Positions 45,995 to 56,569 of a stretch of 64,000 nt of DNA are shown here, piece by piece. Below the pieces are notes generated by a model, which saw only the letters and a list, made by a program, of their open reading frames with translations, was not told where the DNA came from and searched no databases. Both the position numbers and the translations under genes were made by a program. The stretch spans positions 6,882,001 to 6,946,000 of the forward strand of contig CM060985.1 of NCBI GenBank assembly GCA_030765065.1. Reading direction: 5' to 3'. Source of the stretch: Deroplatys truncata (taxonomy: Eukaryota > Arthropoda > Insecta > Mantodea > Mantidae). Each line of letters starts with the position of its first letter. The stretch's first letter is position 1.

Positions 45995-46840
45995 GCATGT
46001 TCTACCTTTTGGTCATTAAACACATAAAGAAGCCGTTAGAACTAAGGACTTGGAAGAGCATTTTTATCATCAAGAACAGGTTATGAATTGTCAATACCCT
46101 ACGATTGATGACATCAATGATTAACCAAAAGAACGGAGGGCAGCACAATATCAAGTAGGATCAAACCGTGCACAGGAACATCAGTCGACCCACAATAGGG
46201 AAATAGTGGAGAGAAAATGAGTTAACATTGTAACACTGATGTCACTTGATTTAACATAAGGCTATCCTGATTCAATTCAATGATAAATCTGCACTCGCAT
46301 TTTTAATAAAAACGATGACAGTTTTAATCCAGTCAACGACTAGCTATTGTCCTTTTTCCTGGGCTCTCATCAGGACTTCAGGAGGAAAATCCTCTTCCTT
46401 GGGAATGACTTTCTGCTTAAAATGTTATGAACAGTGGAAGTTTCCTGCCATCAGCAAGCATAGTGTACATATTGCTGCAGTCGTGGTATCACATGGCATT
46501 TGATTGGTGTTTCCTATTTGCAAAATCAGACATTCATACTGCTTACGTTGACATCTGGCATATGTTGCACTATTGTGGTACACAAGAAAGCATGTTTGCT
46601 TTGAAATTCTGCACAATGCCAATCTCTCGCACAATATTCATTGCTTGAAGCTGCACATTTCTGTGGTCACATCCTCACTTCTGGATACATGGCTGGCAAT
46701 GTAATCCCTTACATAAGATCAGCAGCGAGTGAAAGTACACTGAGGTGTCAACACAAATACATGTGTAGGACTATGCAAGTCAAAAGCAATGCCTCCAACA
46801 TAACAAATTCAAATAAAACATGCACCCCCAATTTTCAAAA
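45995..46840. other. intronic stretch, nothing firmly recognised
   Basis: Minus-strand CCTGATGAGAGCCCAGG at about 46377 resembles the start of a PLE-type terminal motif but lacks a GAAA partner. No coding domain recognised. Confidence 0.35.
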
Positions 46841-46844
46841 AATC

Positions 46845-47825
46845 TGATGTGTTACAGTCAGATTCTTTATTAGTGGGTATACAAACTATTCTTACTAAAC
46901 CTTATTTTTCTATCTACTTCATTTTAATCCAAATAAACCTTTGCACAAACAGCTACATTGCACATTTCATTATAGATACAAAGGGAACAGCGATAGTCAA
47001 ATTTAAAATAAAGGGAGTTGAAGGTTGTTACACTACATCACTAAAATACTCTTACTTAAACGCGTTTCGGGAGACGGCTTGTTCCGATCGTCAGCATGTC
47101 CTTCAACTCTCGTTATTTTAAATTATGACACATCACTGTTCCTAGCTTCTAAATCTTCAAAATTAGTCGATAGTCAAATGTTTAAGAACTGAACGCTATA
47201 TGCTGGCTTAAAATTCCATACTGCTTCCATGACATCGCGAGAAACAACTGAATACTTAAGGGAATGTGACCAAGTAATGAACAATTTGTACCTTTATTAA
47301 CAGTTATCTCAGAAACGCCTTATGCCACAAAAAAGTTATTTTAAATAAATTGTATGCTTTAAAGAGCTCTACATGTTTTGTATAGTATGTTAATGTTTAT
47401 CAGTTAAACAAAATTCCTTCCAAATGAAGAGGACTTCACAGACTATTCCCAGAAAATTCAAGACATACATTTTATTTGTCGTGTAAATATCCTTAATATG
47501 TGGTATTTTAATTAAAATTGTCAAGAGCCATTTTTCAGAAAATAAAAAATTTCGAAAATGTTCCATGTAAAGGGTAGTTTGGGGAGAGGGAATTTCCTTG
47601 AAAATCTTGTCACATCTTTGGAAGGTACTAAACTTAAATAACATGTTTGGTATTTATCAACTTTTCATTTTTGAGTTATGCTATTTACACACACATACAC
47701 GCACAGACCTTTTTCTAAAAGTGCTAGGTTTTGGATTCAGGGGCCCCCGGAGAAAACTGAGTATCAAATTTTTGAGTCGAATACAATACCTTCTCTACCT
47801 ACTATGTACATGGTAGAGAAAGTAA
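46845..47825 (-). repeat. unclassified 0.8-kb family, near-complete copy with PLE insertion
   Basis: Minus-strand copy running from the hairpin terminus (inverse of CTTCTCTACCTACTATGTAC...GGTAGAGAAAG at 47785-47820) to AAAATCTGATGTGTTACAG at 46845. Removing the 165-bp PLE derivative and its duplication leaves about 0.8 kb, taken as the family length. Confidence 0.75.
47003..47167. mobile_element. 165-bp PLE derivative with 12-bp target duplication, lineage 1
   Basis: CGATAGTCAAAT on both sides (46991-47002, 47168-47179). The insert holds the minus-strand 3' region with hammerhead-like motif (47056-47094), then at once the opposite-strand terminus CTTCAACTCTCGTTATTTTAA and the tail ending AAATCTTCAAAATTAGT. 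Most of the inner arm is deleted. No coding sequence. Confidence 0.9.
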
Positions 47826-47943
47826 AAAGGTGCATGTGGTATACAAGTTATTACAGCAATGTGCTTAGTGGTTCATTAGAATCAAAGAAAACAATCAGCT
47901 CTTACACAGTCGTGAACTTGGCTAATTAAAAAAGAATACTGTT

Positions 47944-48102
47944 TTTATTTAAGGTGAGTCGGAATTGTTACACTAACATCACTTAAGTTTACTCACTTAA
48001 CATGTTTCGGGAAAGTGATGTTAGTGTAACAATTCCGACTCACCTTAAATAAATTCAATACACATCACTGTTTCTAGCTTCTTTTCATTACAATATATAC
48101 GT
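47944..48102. mobile_element. 159-bp PLE derivative with 12-bp target duplication, lineage 3
   Basis: AAGAATACTGTT on both sides (47932-47943, 48103-48114). The insert is an inverted repeat of the lineage-3 terminus: AAGGTGAGTCGGAATTG... on the left and ...CAATTCCGACTCACCTT on the right, joined at TTTCGGGAAAGTGATG, so the hammerhead core is partly lost. The right arm extends with CACATCACTGTTTCTAGC. Confidence 0.9.
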
Positions 48103-48189
48103 AAGAATACTGTTATTTATTTTTCAGTGAAATGATAGAAGTAGTGTATGAGTTTCCTTGTCTATGTAAAAGCTGCTAGAAGCACTGGG

Positions 48190-48480
48190 TTTTTGTTTAA
48201 TTGGCTGCACCAAGAATCAAGATTTGGCGTCTTAGATCAGCCAATCTCATAGCCTGCAACTACTTTTTGTGGGGTTCATGCTCCCCCGTTGCCATAGGAC
48301 TTGGAGGATTTGAAGCAACGCATCTCCGACAAAGTAGTGGAGCTATAATGAAGGACATGTTAGAAGTGTCTGCCAAGAAATTATGAACCATTTAGACGTC
48401 TGTCATGTAACATAATGTCCATTTATCATTTCGTACGTCATTTCAGTGGAAAATAAATAAGCTTTACTTTTGAATTATCC
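48190..48480 (+). mobile_element. Tc1/mariner-like transposase 3' relic
   Basis: Plus-strand text IKIWRLRSANLIACNYFLWG corresponds to the WPPRSPDLTPCDFFLWG segment with substitutions at both key acidic positions; DLKQRIS-like and DMLE-V-EIMNHLDVC-like text follows across frame changes. Only the C-terminal third remains. Confidence 0.6.
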
Positions 48481-48734
48481 TGTATTCAAGCTAGCTTTGA
48501 GAAGGAGCATGAGATCTCGTCTTCCAACGGCAGATAGAGCTTGTGATGACTGCTTCTAGCGGCAACACTGCCGCTCTCGGTCATGCGAAACATCAAGACC
48601 TGGAGACAAAGTGGCTGGACTACATTGAAGGTATAAAAAACAAAGCCTCATAATTAAGTACACACAATTTTAACAGTGTTTCAAACAGTTATAACTTGCG
48701 TGCCTACTCAGATGGCCAATTATTTATTTTGTAA

Positions 48735-49140
48735 TGTTAATGTATAATATTTAGAAGTGGTTGCAAATATACAATTTCACTAAAATAGGTTCAATACCTC
48801 AGAACTAGTTTCGAGGAATCACTTCCTCATCGTCAGAGGAAAGCCAACCAGTTGCAATCAGCTGACGATGAGGAAGTGATTCCTCGAAACTAGTTCTGAG
48901 GTATTGAACCTATTTTAGTGAAATTGTATATTTGCAACCATTTCTATATATTATACTTAATCTTTTCACTATGTCTTCCGATTTAAAATTAATAATAAAT
49001 TAACTGTTAATGCATTGAATCCTCCGGTTTCTAATAGTGAAGCTATCCAGCATTTCAATAAAGACTTGACTCACCTCATATCTTCTTGGAATTCACAGAA
49101 AGGAAAATCTGCTAAGCAAATCCTGTGCAGATGTTCTTAT
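48735..49140 (+). mobile_element. Penelope-like terminal region, lineage 2, inverted pair plus 5' part
   Basis: A 100-bp arm (48741-48836) and its inverse (48862-48965) surround a 25-bp spacer that is the end of the lineage-2 coding region. Each arm carries a complete hammerhead-like motif (48800-48836 minus; 48862-48898 plus). Beyond the right arm the text ATGTCTTCCGATTTAAA begins what may be the element's 5' region. The terminal sequence is nearly identical to 5700-5795. Confidence 0.8.
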
Positions 49141-49164
49141 TAATATACACATTATTATGTTATA

Positions 49165-52012
49165 CAGAGTGAATCACCTAAAACTTGCACCACAAATATT
49201 TCGGAAATGGAAAGTGGTATTGATGTGCAGTTTTCACAGTCAGGGGCTCGTACATTTAGCCTATAAACAGATTTTAATAATACTGAGAAAAAGTATTTTT
49301 TGAGCAAACATAGAACTTTTTAAATGGAACAATGCCTAGTTACATCAACAGAATAAAGGTAGGGTAAATTAGTATGTCAATGCTCTTTGTTGCAGGATTC
49401 TAGTGCAAGTGGTTTACAAGAAATCTTATTTTGAAACTTTTACGCACTGACACTTGTACAACCTGTGGTAGACAAACTAAAGAAAAAGAAAAGGGAATTA
49501 CAATACTTCTGTGGATTCTTACAAGTAAAGAGAACATAGCCCTTCAAAGGTTGTGTTCAAAATGACCACCAGCAGCTTCAATACATGCTTCCAGTCTGCT
49601 ATGGAAATACTGCTGCATTTCAGTGGAAATTTCAGACCAGGCAGCAGTAATATGTTGTTTATATGCTCTGGTGTAATTGGTACATCCTTGTACACAGTGT
49701 CTTTCAGCCTTCCCACCAGTAAAAAGCCTAAAGGGGATCAGATCCGGTGAATGGGCCGGCCAAGGAACAGGTCCTCTTCATCCAATCCAATGATTTGGAA
49801 ACAATCCGTTAAGACAAGCTGTAGTACTTCATGCACTATGGACTGGACAGTCATCATGTTGGTACCACAGGTTCCTCCTAGTCTGCAAAGGAACGTCTTC
49901 TAGCATCTGTGGCAGATGGTCTGTCAGGAGGCTGCGATACTTGTGTGAGTTCATTATTCCTTCTATGAACAAAGGGCCTATGAGCTGATGGTTCACTATC
50001 CCACACCACACGTTTTAACTCCATGGACGCTGACGTTCCACCTGACGAAGCCAACGGGGATTGTCAACAGACCAATAGTGCATGTTTCTGCGGTTTACCT
50101 GCCCATGATTAGTAAATGTTGCCTCATCACTAAACAAGATACATGATGAATCTGGAGTATCATGTCTTAATGCCCATGTACAAAAGTTAACACGATTCTC
50201 AAAATCCTTTCCATGCAGCTCTTGATGGAGAGAGATGTGATAGGGATGGAACCTATGTTGATGGAGAATGCGCAGTACACTTGCCTGACTTATGCCATTT
50301 CCACGTGCGGTTGTGCGGGAACTAATTTGCGGATCTACTGCAATGGCAGCCAAAACATTAATTTATGTCTCTTCTCCAGTCACTTGTTTGTTTCTGTTAC
50401 GTTTTCTAGGTGTTACAGTACCACTTTCACATAATTGGTTGAAAAGGTTGATAAATAATTGCTGAGATGTTTGACGTCTATTGGGATACGTTTCCGCATA
50501 CACCGTACAGGAATAAACTGCATTCTTCCTACACTCTCCATACACCATGAGCATGTCTGCATTAATAAACCCTATCTTCCACTCACGACTTACTGCTTGA
50601 ACTGTCACAAACTTTATGACCAGAAAGTCGCAATGCAATCAATGAACAGAAAGCACAATGCAAACAAACATAACAACATCGTACCCAGCAACTAAGCAGG
50701 TTGAATGGGACAAACAATTGTCGGGGTGGAAACTTTTCAAAATGCGATTTCTCGTAAACCACTTGCACTAGAATCCTGCAACAAAGAGCATTGACATTCT
50801 AATTTACCCTACCTTTATTCTGTTGATGTAACTATTATCTATTCCAAACCAGAGTGCCTTTCACTGAAAACAAACTCTTTGTATTATCCACGCGAAAGTA
50901 GTTCGCAATCCCCGCCCATAATGGCTGCTTGTTCCCCTCCCACGTGCTTGTTGAACACTATTTAATCTATAAAAAGGCGCCCTGCATGAGAATCATGGTT
51001 CAAAATGCAACCTGAGGTAACAATCGATTTTATAAGTATGCGGCAATGAACACTTACGTTAATCACAATCCTCGGGCAAAAGTGCAACACCCAAATCCGA
51101 ATTCTCCGAAGGTAACTCAGCTGACATATCGGAATCGGAACTACTCTCCAAAATAATGACAAGCTTATCCACAAATCCATAGCATTGTTGCACTTAAAAC
51201 TTTATCCTCTTCTATGTTGTATTATGTCTGTTTGTATTCCAAGTTGAATTATGAAGTATTGTTTGTTTTTAGCCACTTTTTAACTGTTTCCCGCTTCTGT
51301 GTTTGACCAGTTTATTCGCACTACACGCACCTTCCTCTGCCATATGAGCTCAAATACCAACTGACTAAATCACAAGATTTGACCTGAGCTGAGCTGTGTA
51401 TTAGTGTATTATGAAGGACTATTCGCTTATCATATATCCTGTGTTACGCAAAGTGTTTATTCGGTACTCAGATAGCACCTCTGGGAATTCATTGCTGCAT
51501 TTCTTGTGCATGTATGAGATTGGCAGTCGTTTATACGGTTGGTATTAACAACTAAGATGCTCTCAGCGTTAGCGCAATAGCAGGCGAAAGTCATATTTTG
51601 TAATCTCTTAACAGCTAGTATATATTCATTATATTTAACGACGAGTTCTTATGATAACCGCAATAAAATGTGCAGTTCTATACCTTTCCTGCTCTAATAT
51701 TTCATAATACAATACATGTATTAAGGAGCTATTTACGTTGGCGTAAGAGTATATTCTTGGGTTCGTGACAAGCCGAAGCACGTGCTTCTGTTTACATCAG
51801 AGGGAACTCTGGTTTGGAATGGACAATAGGCATTGTTCCATTTAAAAATTGTATGTTTGCTCAAAAAATACACTTTCTCAGTATTATTAAAATCTGTTTA
51901 TAGGCTAAATGTACGAGCCTCTGACTACCAATCAATGCTGTGAAAACTGCACATCAATAGCAATTTCCATTTCCGAAATATTTGCGGTGCAAGTTTTAGG
52001 TGATTTACCCTG
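49165..52012 (-). mobile_element. Tc1/mariner-family transposon with long inverted repeats (nested insertion inside)
   Basis: Both ends read CAGRGTRAATCACCTAAAAC and are flanked by TA. The inverted repeat is over 250 bp long, containing AGCCTATAAACAGATTTTAA and TTAAATGGAACAATGCC on both sides. The minus-strand transposase runs from about 50640 to 49520: a YPNRR-type HTH region, FSDEATFTNHGQVNRRNMHY (first D, near 50130), WYQHDDCPVH (second D, near 49860) and PAHSPDLIPFRLF (49750), where the third acidic residue expected after PDL is missing, then HFEHNL. A few stops and frameshifts. The element's own length without the nested insertion is about 1.85 kb. Confidence 0.9.
50835..51826. mobile_element. 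992-bp TA-flanked non-autonomous element
   Basis: It interrupts the right inverted repeat of the 49165-52012 element; the uninterrupted left repeat shows the empty site GTAACTAGGC. TA is duplicated at 50833-50834 and 51827-51828. The ends TTATCTATTCCAAACCAGAG and (inverse) TTGTCCATTCCAAACCAGAG form a 20-bp inverted repeat with two mismatches. No recognisable transposase; it resembles a Tc1/mariner MITE. Confidence 0.92.
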
Positions 52013-52039
52013 TATATGTGTTGGCACACATTGTATCTT

Positions 52040-52540
52040 AAATCATACTACACAGAGAGTACCACTTCTTCAAACAAACAGAAAATGATGAGCACTAACA
52101 GTTGCCCACCATTGGCGTCGATACACTTCTGAGTACGTTCAACTATTGAGCGAGCAAAAGTGTCCTCAGCGATTGCAGCACATGCTGTTTTAATTTCTTC
52201 CCAAAGTGCTGCCGGTTTTCTACAGCACACAGCATCGTTAAGGGTTCCCCTTAGGAAGTCCAACGTTGGAAACTCTATCGGAGCTCTTCATCATATTCAG
52301 TGCCCTGGAAGAAGTCTCACATTTCTGTGGTGAGTGCTCAAAACATGTGGCGCTCTTGAACATCACATGTGGTACCACGAGTCTCGAATGCGTGCAATTA
52401 TTACTCACGTTGCTGGTTCCGTTCTGTACACAAGTCTCCATTGCCTTTGAACTTCAACAACATTCTCGGTTTTCCAATATCACTTCAAAATTGCTTTCTG
52501 CTGTTTAAACGATAAACTTGGCTCCATTTTGTTGTAGCAA
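52040..52540 (-). mobile_element. mariner-like element with internal deletion
   Basis: The minus strand gives PSLSFKQQKAILK, a stop, then VEVQRQWRLVYRTEPAT near 52450 (N-terminal DNA-binding region), then after a jump DFLRGTLNDAVCCRKPAALW and SIVERTQKCIDANGGQL near 52110-52260 (C-terminus). The catalytic domain is absent. It directly abuts the preceding Tc1 element. Confidence 0.65.
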
Positions 52541-52859
52541 CGCTAGCATATAACATATGTGAGTCACATCATACTACACATTACAGTTGTTTTTCTGTCC
52601 AAGTTTGAAATATATTAAATAGATATCTCCTGACAAAGTGTGTATACATTGTTTTGGCACCCTCTGTATTTGAAATTCCATGCTTATTGTATAATAGTGC
52701 AAGAAATAAATCAATGTTCAAGTACTTAACAAAATATAAAGGATTGTAAAAATCAAACCATAACAATGAATATCTCCAAAATAATAGAAAGTGCTATTTA
52801 GAAGTTACAAACAGTGAAGCAATTCAATAATTGAACTGAATCTTGAGTCGATGGATACA

Positions 52860-52998
52860 TTGAAACTTCACTTACTTTAAACCAATGAAACATGTTCCAT
52901 TAATTTAAAGTAAGTGAAGTTAAGTGATGTTAGTGTAACAATTCCAACTCACCTTTAAATAAATTCAATAACACATCACTGTTTCTACCTTCTTTTTC
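52860..52998 (+). mobile_element. Penelope-like terminus, lineage 3, short fragment
   Basis: GTGATGTTAGTGTAACAATTC and CAACTCACCTTTAAATAAA match 21690-21735 and 48015-48060; a short hairpin (ACTTCACTTACTTTAA / TTAAAGTAAGTGAAGT) with GAAACATGTT in its loop lies just upstream. Confidence 0.7.
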
Positions 52999-53087
52999 AA
53001 ATATTCAATGTATAGATATGTACTTCAAACGAGCGTAAATAGTGTGCATATGTCACATCTGTTTAGGAGGTAAGATGTATTATCACA

Positions 53088-53196
53088 TTTTATTGCATAA
53101 TTGCAGATTCTGTATTTTCATTAACACGTTTTCCTGTCTATGACGTCCAAATCCTTGGGTCCCTGCAAAAACATACTAACAAGATTCTACTGTACA
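53088..53196 (+). mobile_element. pogo-like transposon right-end fragment
   Basis: TTGCAGATTCTGTATTTTC to AGATTCTACTG|TA matches 37185-37276 nearly base for base; no left end is present. Confidence 0.8.
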
Positions 53197-53267
53197 TCTG
53201 CCACCTGAGAAACAACAAGCTGATGATGAACGTGCTCTGAAAAGAAAGTGAAGTAAACAGCTGTTAC

Positions 53268-53462
53268 CTCACTCTTGTCCTTAGAGACCTGTAGCATTTT
53301 ATGGAACATTTCCATCACCAGATACCTCTTGGAGTTGCTTGGTTTCTCTAAACTCTGGTCCACGAGTGCTTCCCAGAACTGTGTCAGTAGTGGTGATTCA
53401 ACAAGTTGGAGACATAACTCTTCATATACTGGATGGTACAGGTCTGAAATGTGCCGTATGGT
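53268..53462 (-). CDS. MYBBP1A: MYBBP1A exon with tandemly duplicated 5' end
   Basis: Taking the acceptor nearest the body (TTTACAG at 53463-53469), the exon encodes 65 codons: TIRHISDLYHPVYEELCLQL, VESPLLTQFWEALVDQSLEK and KRYLVMEMFHKMLQVSKDKS. HP-YEE and the FW--LVD helix fit MYBBP1A. Phase 0 at both ends, donor GTAACA. At least 26 further acceptors lie in the array upstream (53463-55955), and the frame is open from 54539 to 53187, so a longer exon is possible; which acceptor is used cannot be told from sequence alone. The reverse strand is also open, a consequence of the repeat. Confidence 0.85.
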
Positions 53463-55955
53463 CTGTAAACACAAACAAAGACTGGTCAGTAACAGTGGCT
53501 CAAGAAGTTGGAGACACAACTCTTCATATACTGGATGGTACAGGTCTGAAATGTGCCGTATGGTCTGTAAACACAAGCAAAGACTGGTCAGTAACAGTGG
53601 CTCAAGAAGTTGGAGACACATCTCTTCATATACTGGATGGTACAGGTCTGAAATGTGCCGTATGGTCTGTAAACACAAGCAAAGACTGGTCACTAACAGT
53701 GGCTCAAGAAGTTGGAGACACATCTCTTCATATACTGGATGGTACAGGTCTGAAATGTGCCATATGGTCTGTAAACACAAGCAAAGACTGGTCAGTAACA
53801 GTGGCTCAAGATGTTGGAGACACAACTCTTCATATACTGGATGGTACAGGTCTAAAATGTGTCGTATGGTCTGTAAACACAAGCAAAGACTGGTCAGTAA
53901 CAGTGGCTCAAGAAGTTGGAGACACATCTCTTCATATACTGGATGGTACAGGTCTGAAATGTGCCGTATGGTCTGTAAACACAAGCAAAGACTGGTCAGT
54001 AACAGTGGCTCAAGAAGTTGGAGACATAACTCTTCATATACTGGATGGTACAGGTCTGAAATGTGCCGTATGGTCTGTAAACACAAACAAAGACTGGTCA
54101 GTAACAGTGGCTCAAGAAGTTGGAGACATAACTCTTCATATACTGGATGGTACAGGTCTGAAATGTGACATATGGTCTGTAAACACAAACAAAGACTGGT
54201 CAGTAACAGTGGCTCAAGAAGTTGGAGACACATCTCTTCATATACTGGATGGTACAGGTCTGAAATGTGCCGTATGGTCTGTAAACACAAGCAAAGACTG
54301 GTCAGTAACAGTGGCTCAAGAAGTTGGAGACACATCTCTTCATATACTGGATGGTACAGGTCTGAAATGTGCCGTGTGGTCTGTAAACACAAACAAAGAC
54401 TGGTCAGTAACAGTGGCTCAAGAAGTTGGAGACACAACTCTTCATATACTGGATGGTACAGGTCTGAAATGTGACATATAGTCTGTAAACACAAACAAAG
54501 ACTGGTCAGTAACAGTGGCTCAAGAAGTTGGAGACACAACTCTTCATATACTGGATGGTACAGGTCTAAGGTATGCCATATAGTCTGTAAACACTAACAA
54601 AGACTGGTCAATAACAGTGGATCAAGAAGTTGGAGACACAACTCTTCATATACTGGATCTGAAATGTGCCGTATGGTCTGTAAACACAAACAAAGACTGG
54701 TCAGTAACTGTGGCTCAAGAAGTTGGAGACACAACTCTTCATATACTGGATCTGAAATGTGCCGTGTGGTCTGTAAACAAAGACTGGTCAGTAACTGTGG
54801 CTCAAGAAGTTGGAGACACAACTCTTCATATACTGGATCTGAAATGTGCCGTGTGGTCTGTAAACAAAGACTGGTCAGTAACTGTGGCTCAAGAAGTTGG
54901 AGACACAACTCTTCATATACTGGATCTGAAATGTGCTGTATGGTCTGTAAACACAAAGAAAGACTGGTCAGTAACAGTGGCTCAAGAAGTTGGAGACACA
55001 ACTCTTCATATACTGGATCTGAAATGTGCCGTATGGTCTGTAAACACAAAGAAAGACTGGTCAGTAACTGTGGATCAAGAAGTTGGAGACACAACTCTTC
55101 ATATACTGGATCTGAAATGTGCTGTATGGTCTGTAAACACAAAGAAAGACTGGTCAGTAACTGTGGATCAAGAAGTTGGAGACACAACTCTTCATATACT
55201 GGATCTGAAATGTGCCGTATGGTCTGTAAACAAAGACTGGTCAGTAACTGGCTCAAGAAGTTGGAGACACAACTCTTCATATACTGGATCTGAAATGTGC
55301 CGTATGGTCTGTAAACAAAGACTGGTCAGTAACTGGCTCAAGAAGTTGGAGACACAACTCTTCATATACTGGATCTGAAATGTGCCGTATGGTCTGTAAA
55401 CAAAGACTGGTCAGTAACTGGCTCAAGAAGTTGGAGACACAACTCTTCATATACTGGATCTGAAATGTGCCGTATGGTCTGTAAACAAAGACTGGTCAGT
55501 AACTGGCTCAAGAAGTTGGAGACACAACTCTTCATATACTGGATCTGAAATGTGCCGTATGGTCTGTAAACAAAGACTGGTCAGTAACTGGATCAAGAAG
55601 TTGGAGACACAACTCTTATATACTGGATCTGAAATGTGCCGTATGGTCTGTAAACACAAACAAAGACTGGTCAGTAACTGTGGATCAAGAAGTTGGAGAC
55701 ACAACTCTTCATATACTGGATCTGAAATGTGCCGTATGGTCTGTAAACACAAACAAAGACTGGTCAGTAACTGTGGATCAAGAAGTTGGAGACACAACTC
55801 TTCATATACTGGATCTGAAATGTGCCGTATGGTCTGTAAACAAAGACTGGTCAGTAACTGTGGATCAAGAAGTTGGAGACACAACTCTTCATATCCTGGA
55901 TCCTGAGATGTGCCGTATGGTCTGTAAACAAAGACTGCTCATAAGTAGACACACA
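53400..55955. repeat. tandem array of about 27 splice-acceptor/exon-start units
   Basis: Anchored on CTGGATGGTACAGGT, 12 units of exactly 102 bp run from 53431 to 54553 start-to-start; about 15 units follow from 54653 with a 9-bp deletion (93 bp), a further 6-bp loss (87 bp) or a further 2-bp loss (85 bp, at about 55198-55620). On the minus strand each unit reads TTTGTTTGTGTTTACAG (or a shortened form), then exon text ACCATACGGCACATTTCAGA through GTCTCCAACTTCTTGAGCC. The 102, 93 and 87-bp forms keep the frame; the 85-bp form does not. Confidence 0.95.
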
Positions 55956-56280
55956 TCAAATACAAAGAGACCTCAGTTGCGCACCACTTCTAGACGACCA
56001 ATCACAGCATCACACATCAAACATAGCACTTCCAAAAGCTACAAAACACACAACTGAGTTCAATACTTGGGAAAAGATTTTAATCACAAAACATAAACTT
56101 TGTATAACGAATTTTGAATTGCTGCTACCAAATCCACCACTAGATGTCACCACACACCACCAGGAACCAGTCAAGCACTTCTGATGATGAGAGCAAGTCA
56201 AGACAAGTGTTTCAATTCTGACTTAATTTTTCAAATTCACATTGCTTATAAACATGTCTGACTGAGTGTAGAGCAGTTAC

Positions 56281-56493
56281 CATGAGAATTTTGGCCCAAT
56301 GCTCAATCGCAGCTTCGTCGAGGATCTCAGGAGTACCCAAATGGCTGCTTAGGAACTTCTTCTTAACAACAGCAGGATAGCAGTTCCTTGCCCAGAGCAA
56401 GATATGTAACATCTCCAGTGTTGGTTCTGGCCACTGCCTCACTCTCACTTTCACCTGTGGCCACAAGACGTCTCGGAAACACTCCTCGTCGAC
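56281..56493 (-). CDS. MYBBP1A: MYBBP1A exon
   Basis: It follows a TTGGTGCAG acceptor and encodes 71 codons: VDEECFRDVLWPQVKVRVRQ, EPTLEMLHILLWARNCYPAV and EILDEAAIEHWAKILM, helical and matching the N-terminal block of MYBBP1A. Phase 0 at both ends; donor GTAACT. The intron to the previous exon is 76 bp. Confidence 0.9.
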
Positions 56494-56569
56494 CTGCACC
56501 AAGAGCAATCAGCTTGTTAGTCAGGAACACAGACAGCAGCACACAACTAAAGAATGCAACAGCAAGTAC

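Noticed and set aside
46375-46420. Another hammerhead-like motif (CCTGATGAGAGCCC on the minus strand)
   Set aside because: No GAAA segment closes the core at a suitable distance.
53275-54481. Long plus-strand frames (297 and 380 codons) over the same array
   Set aside because: They are the reverse strand of the tandem units, open only because the unit length is a multiple of three.
53187-54539. 450-codon minus-strand frame read as an independent leucine-rich repeat gene
   Set aside because: The repeat text (CLQLLEPLLLTSLCLCLQ) is exon start plus intron 3' end translated through; its downstream part is a MYBBP1A exon. It may be partly coding through exon extension but is not a separate gene.
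54594-56057. Further long frames on both strands in the distal array
   Set aside because: Same cause as above; the 85-bp units break the frames.
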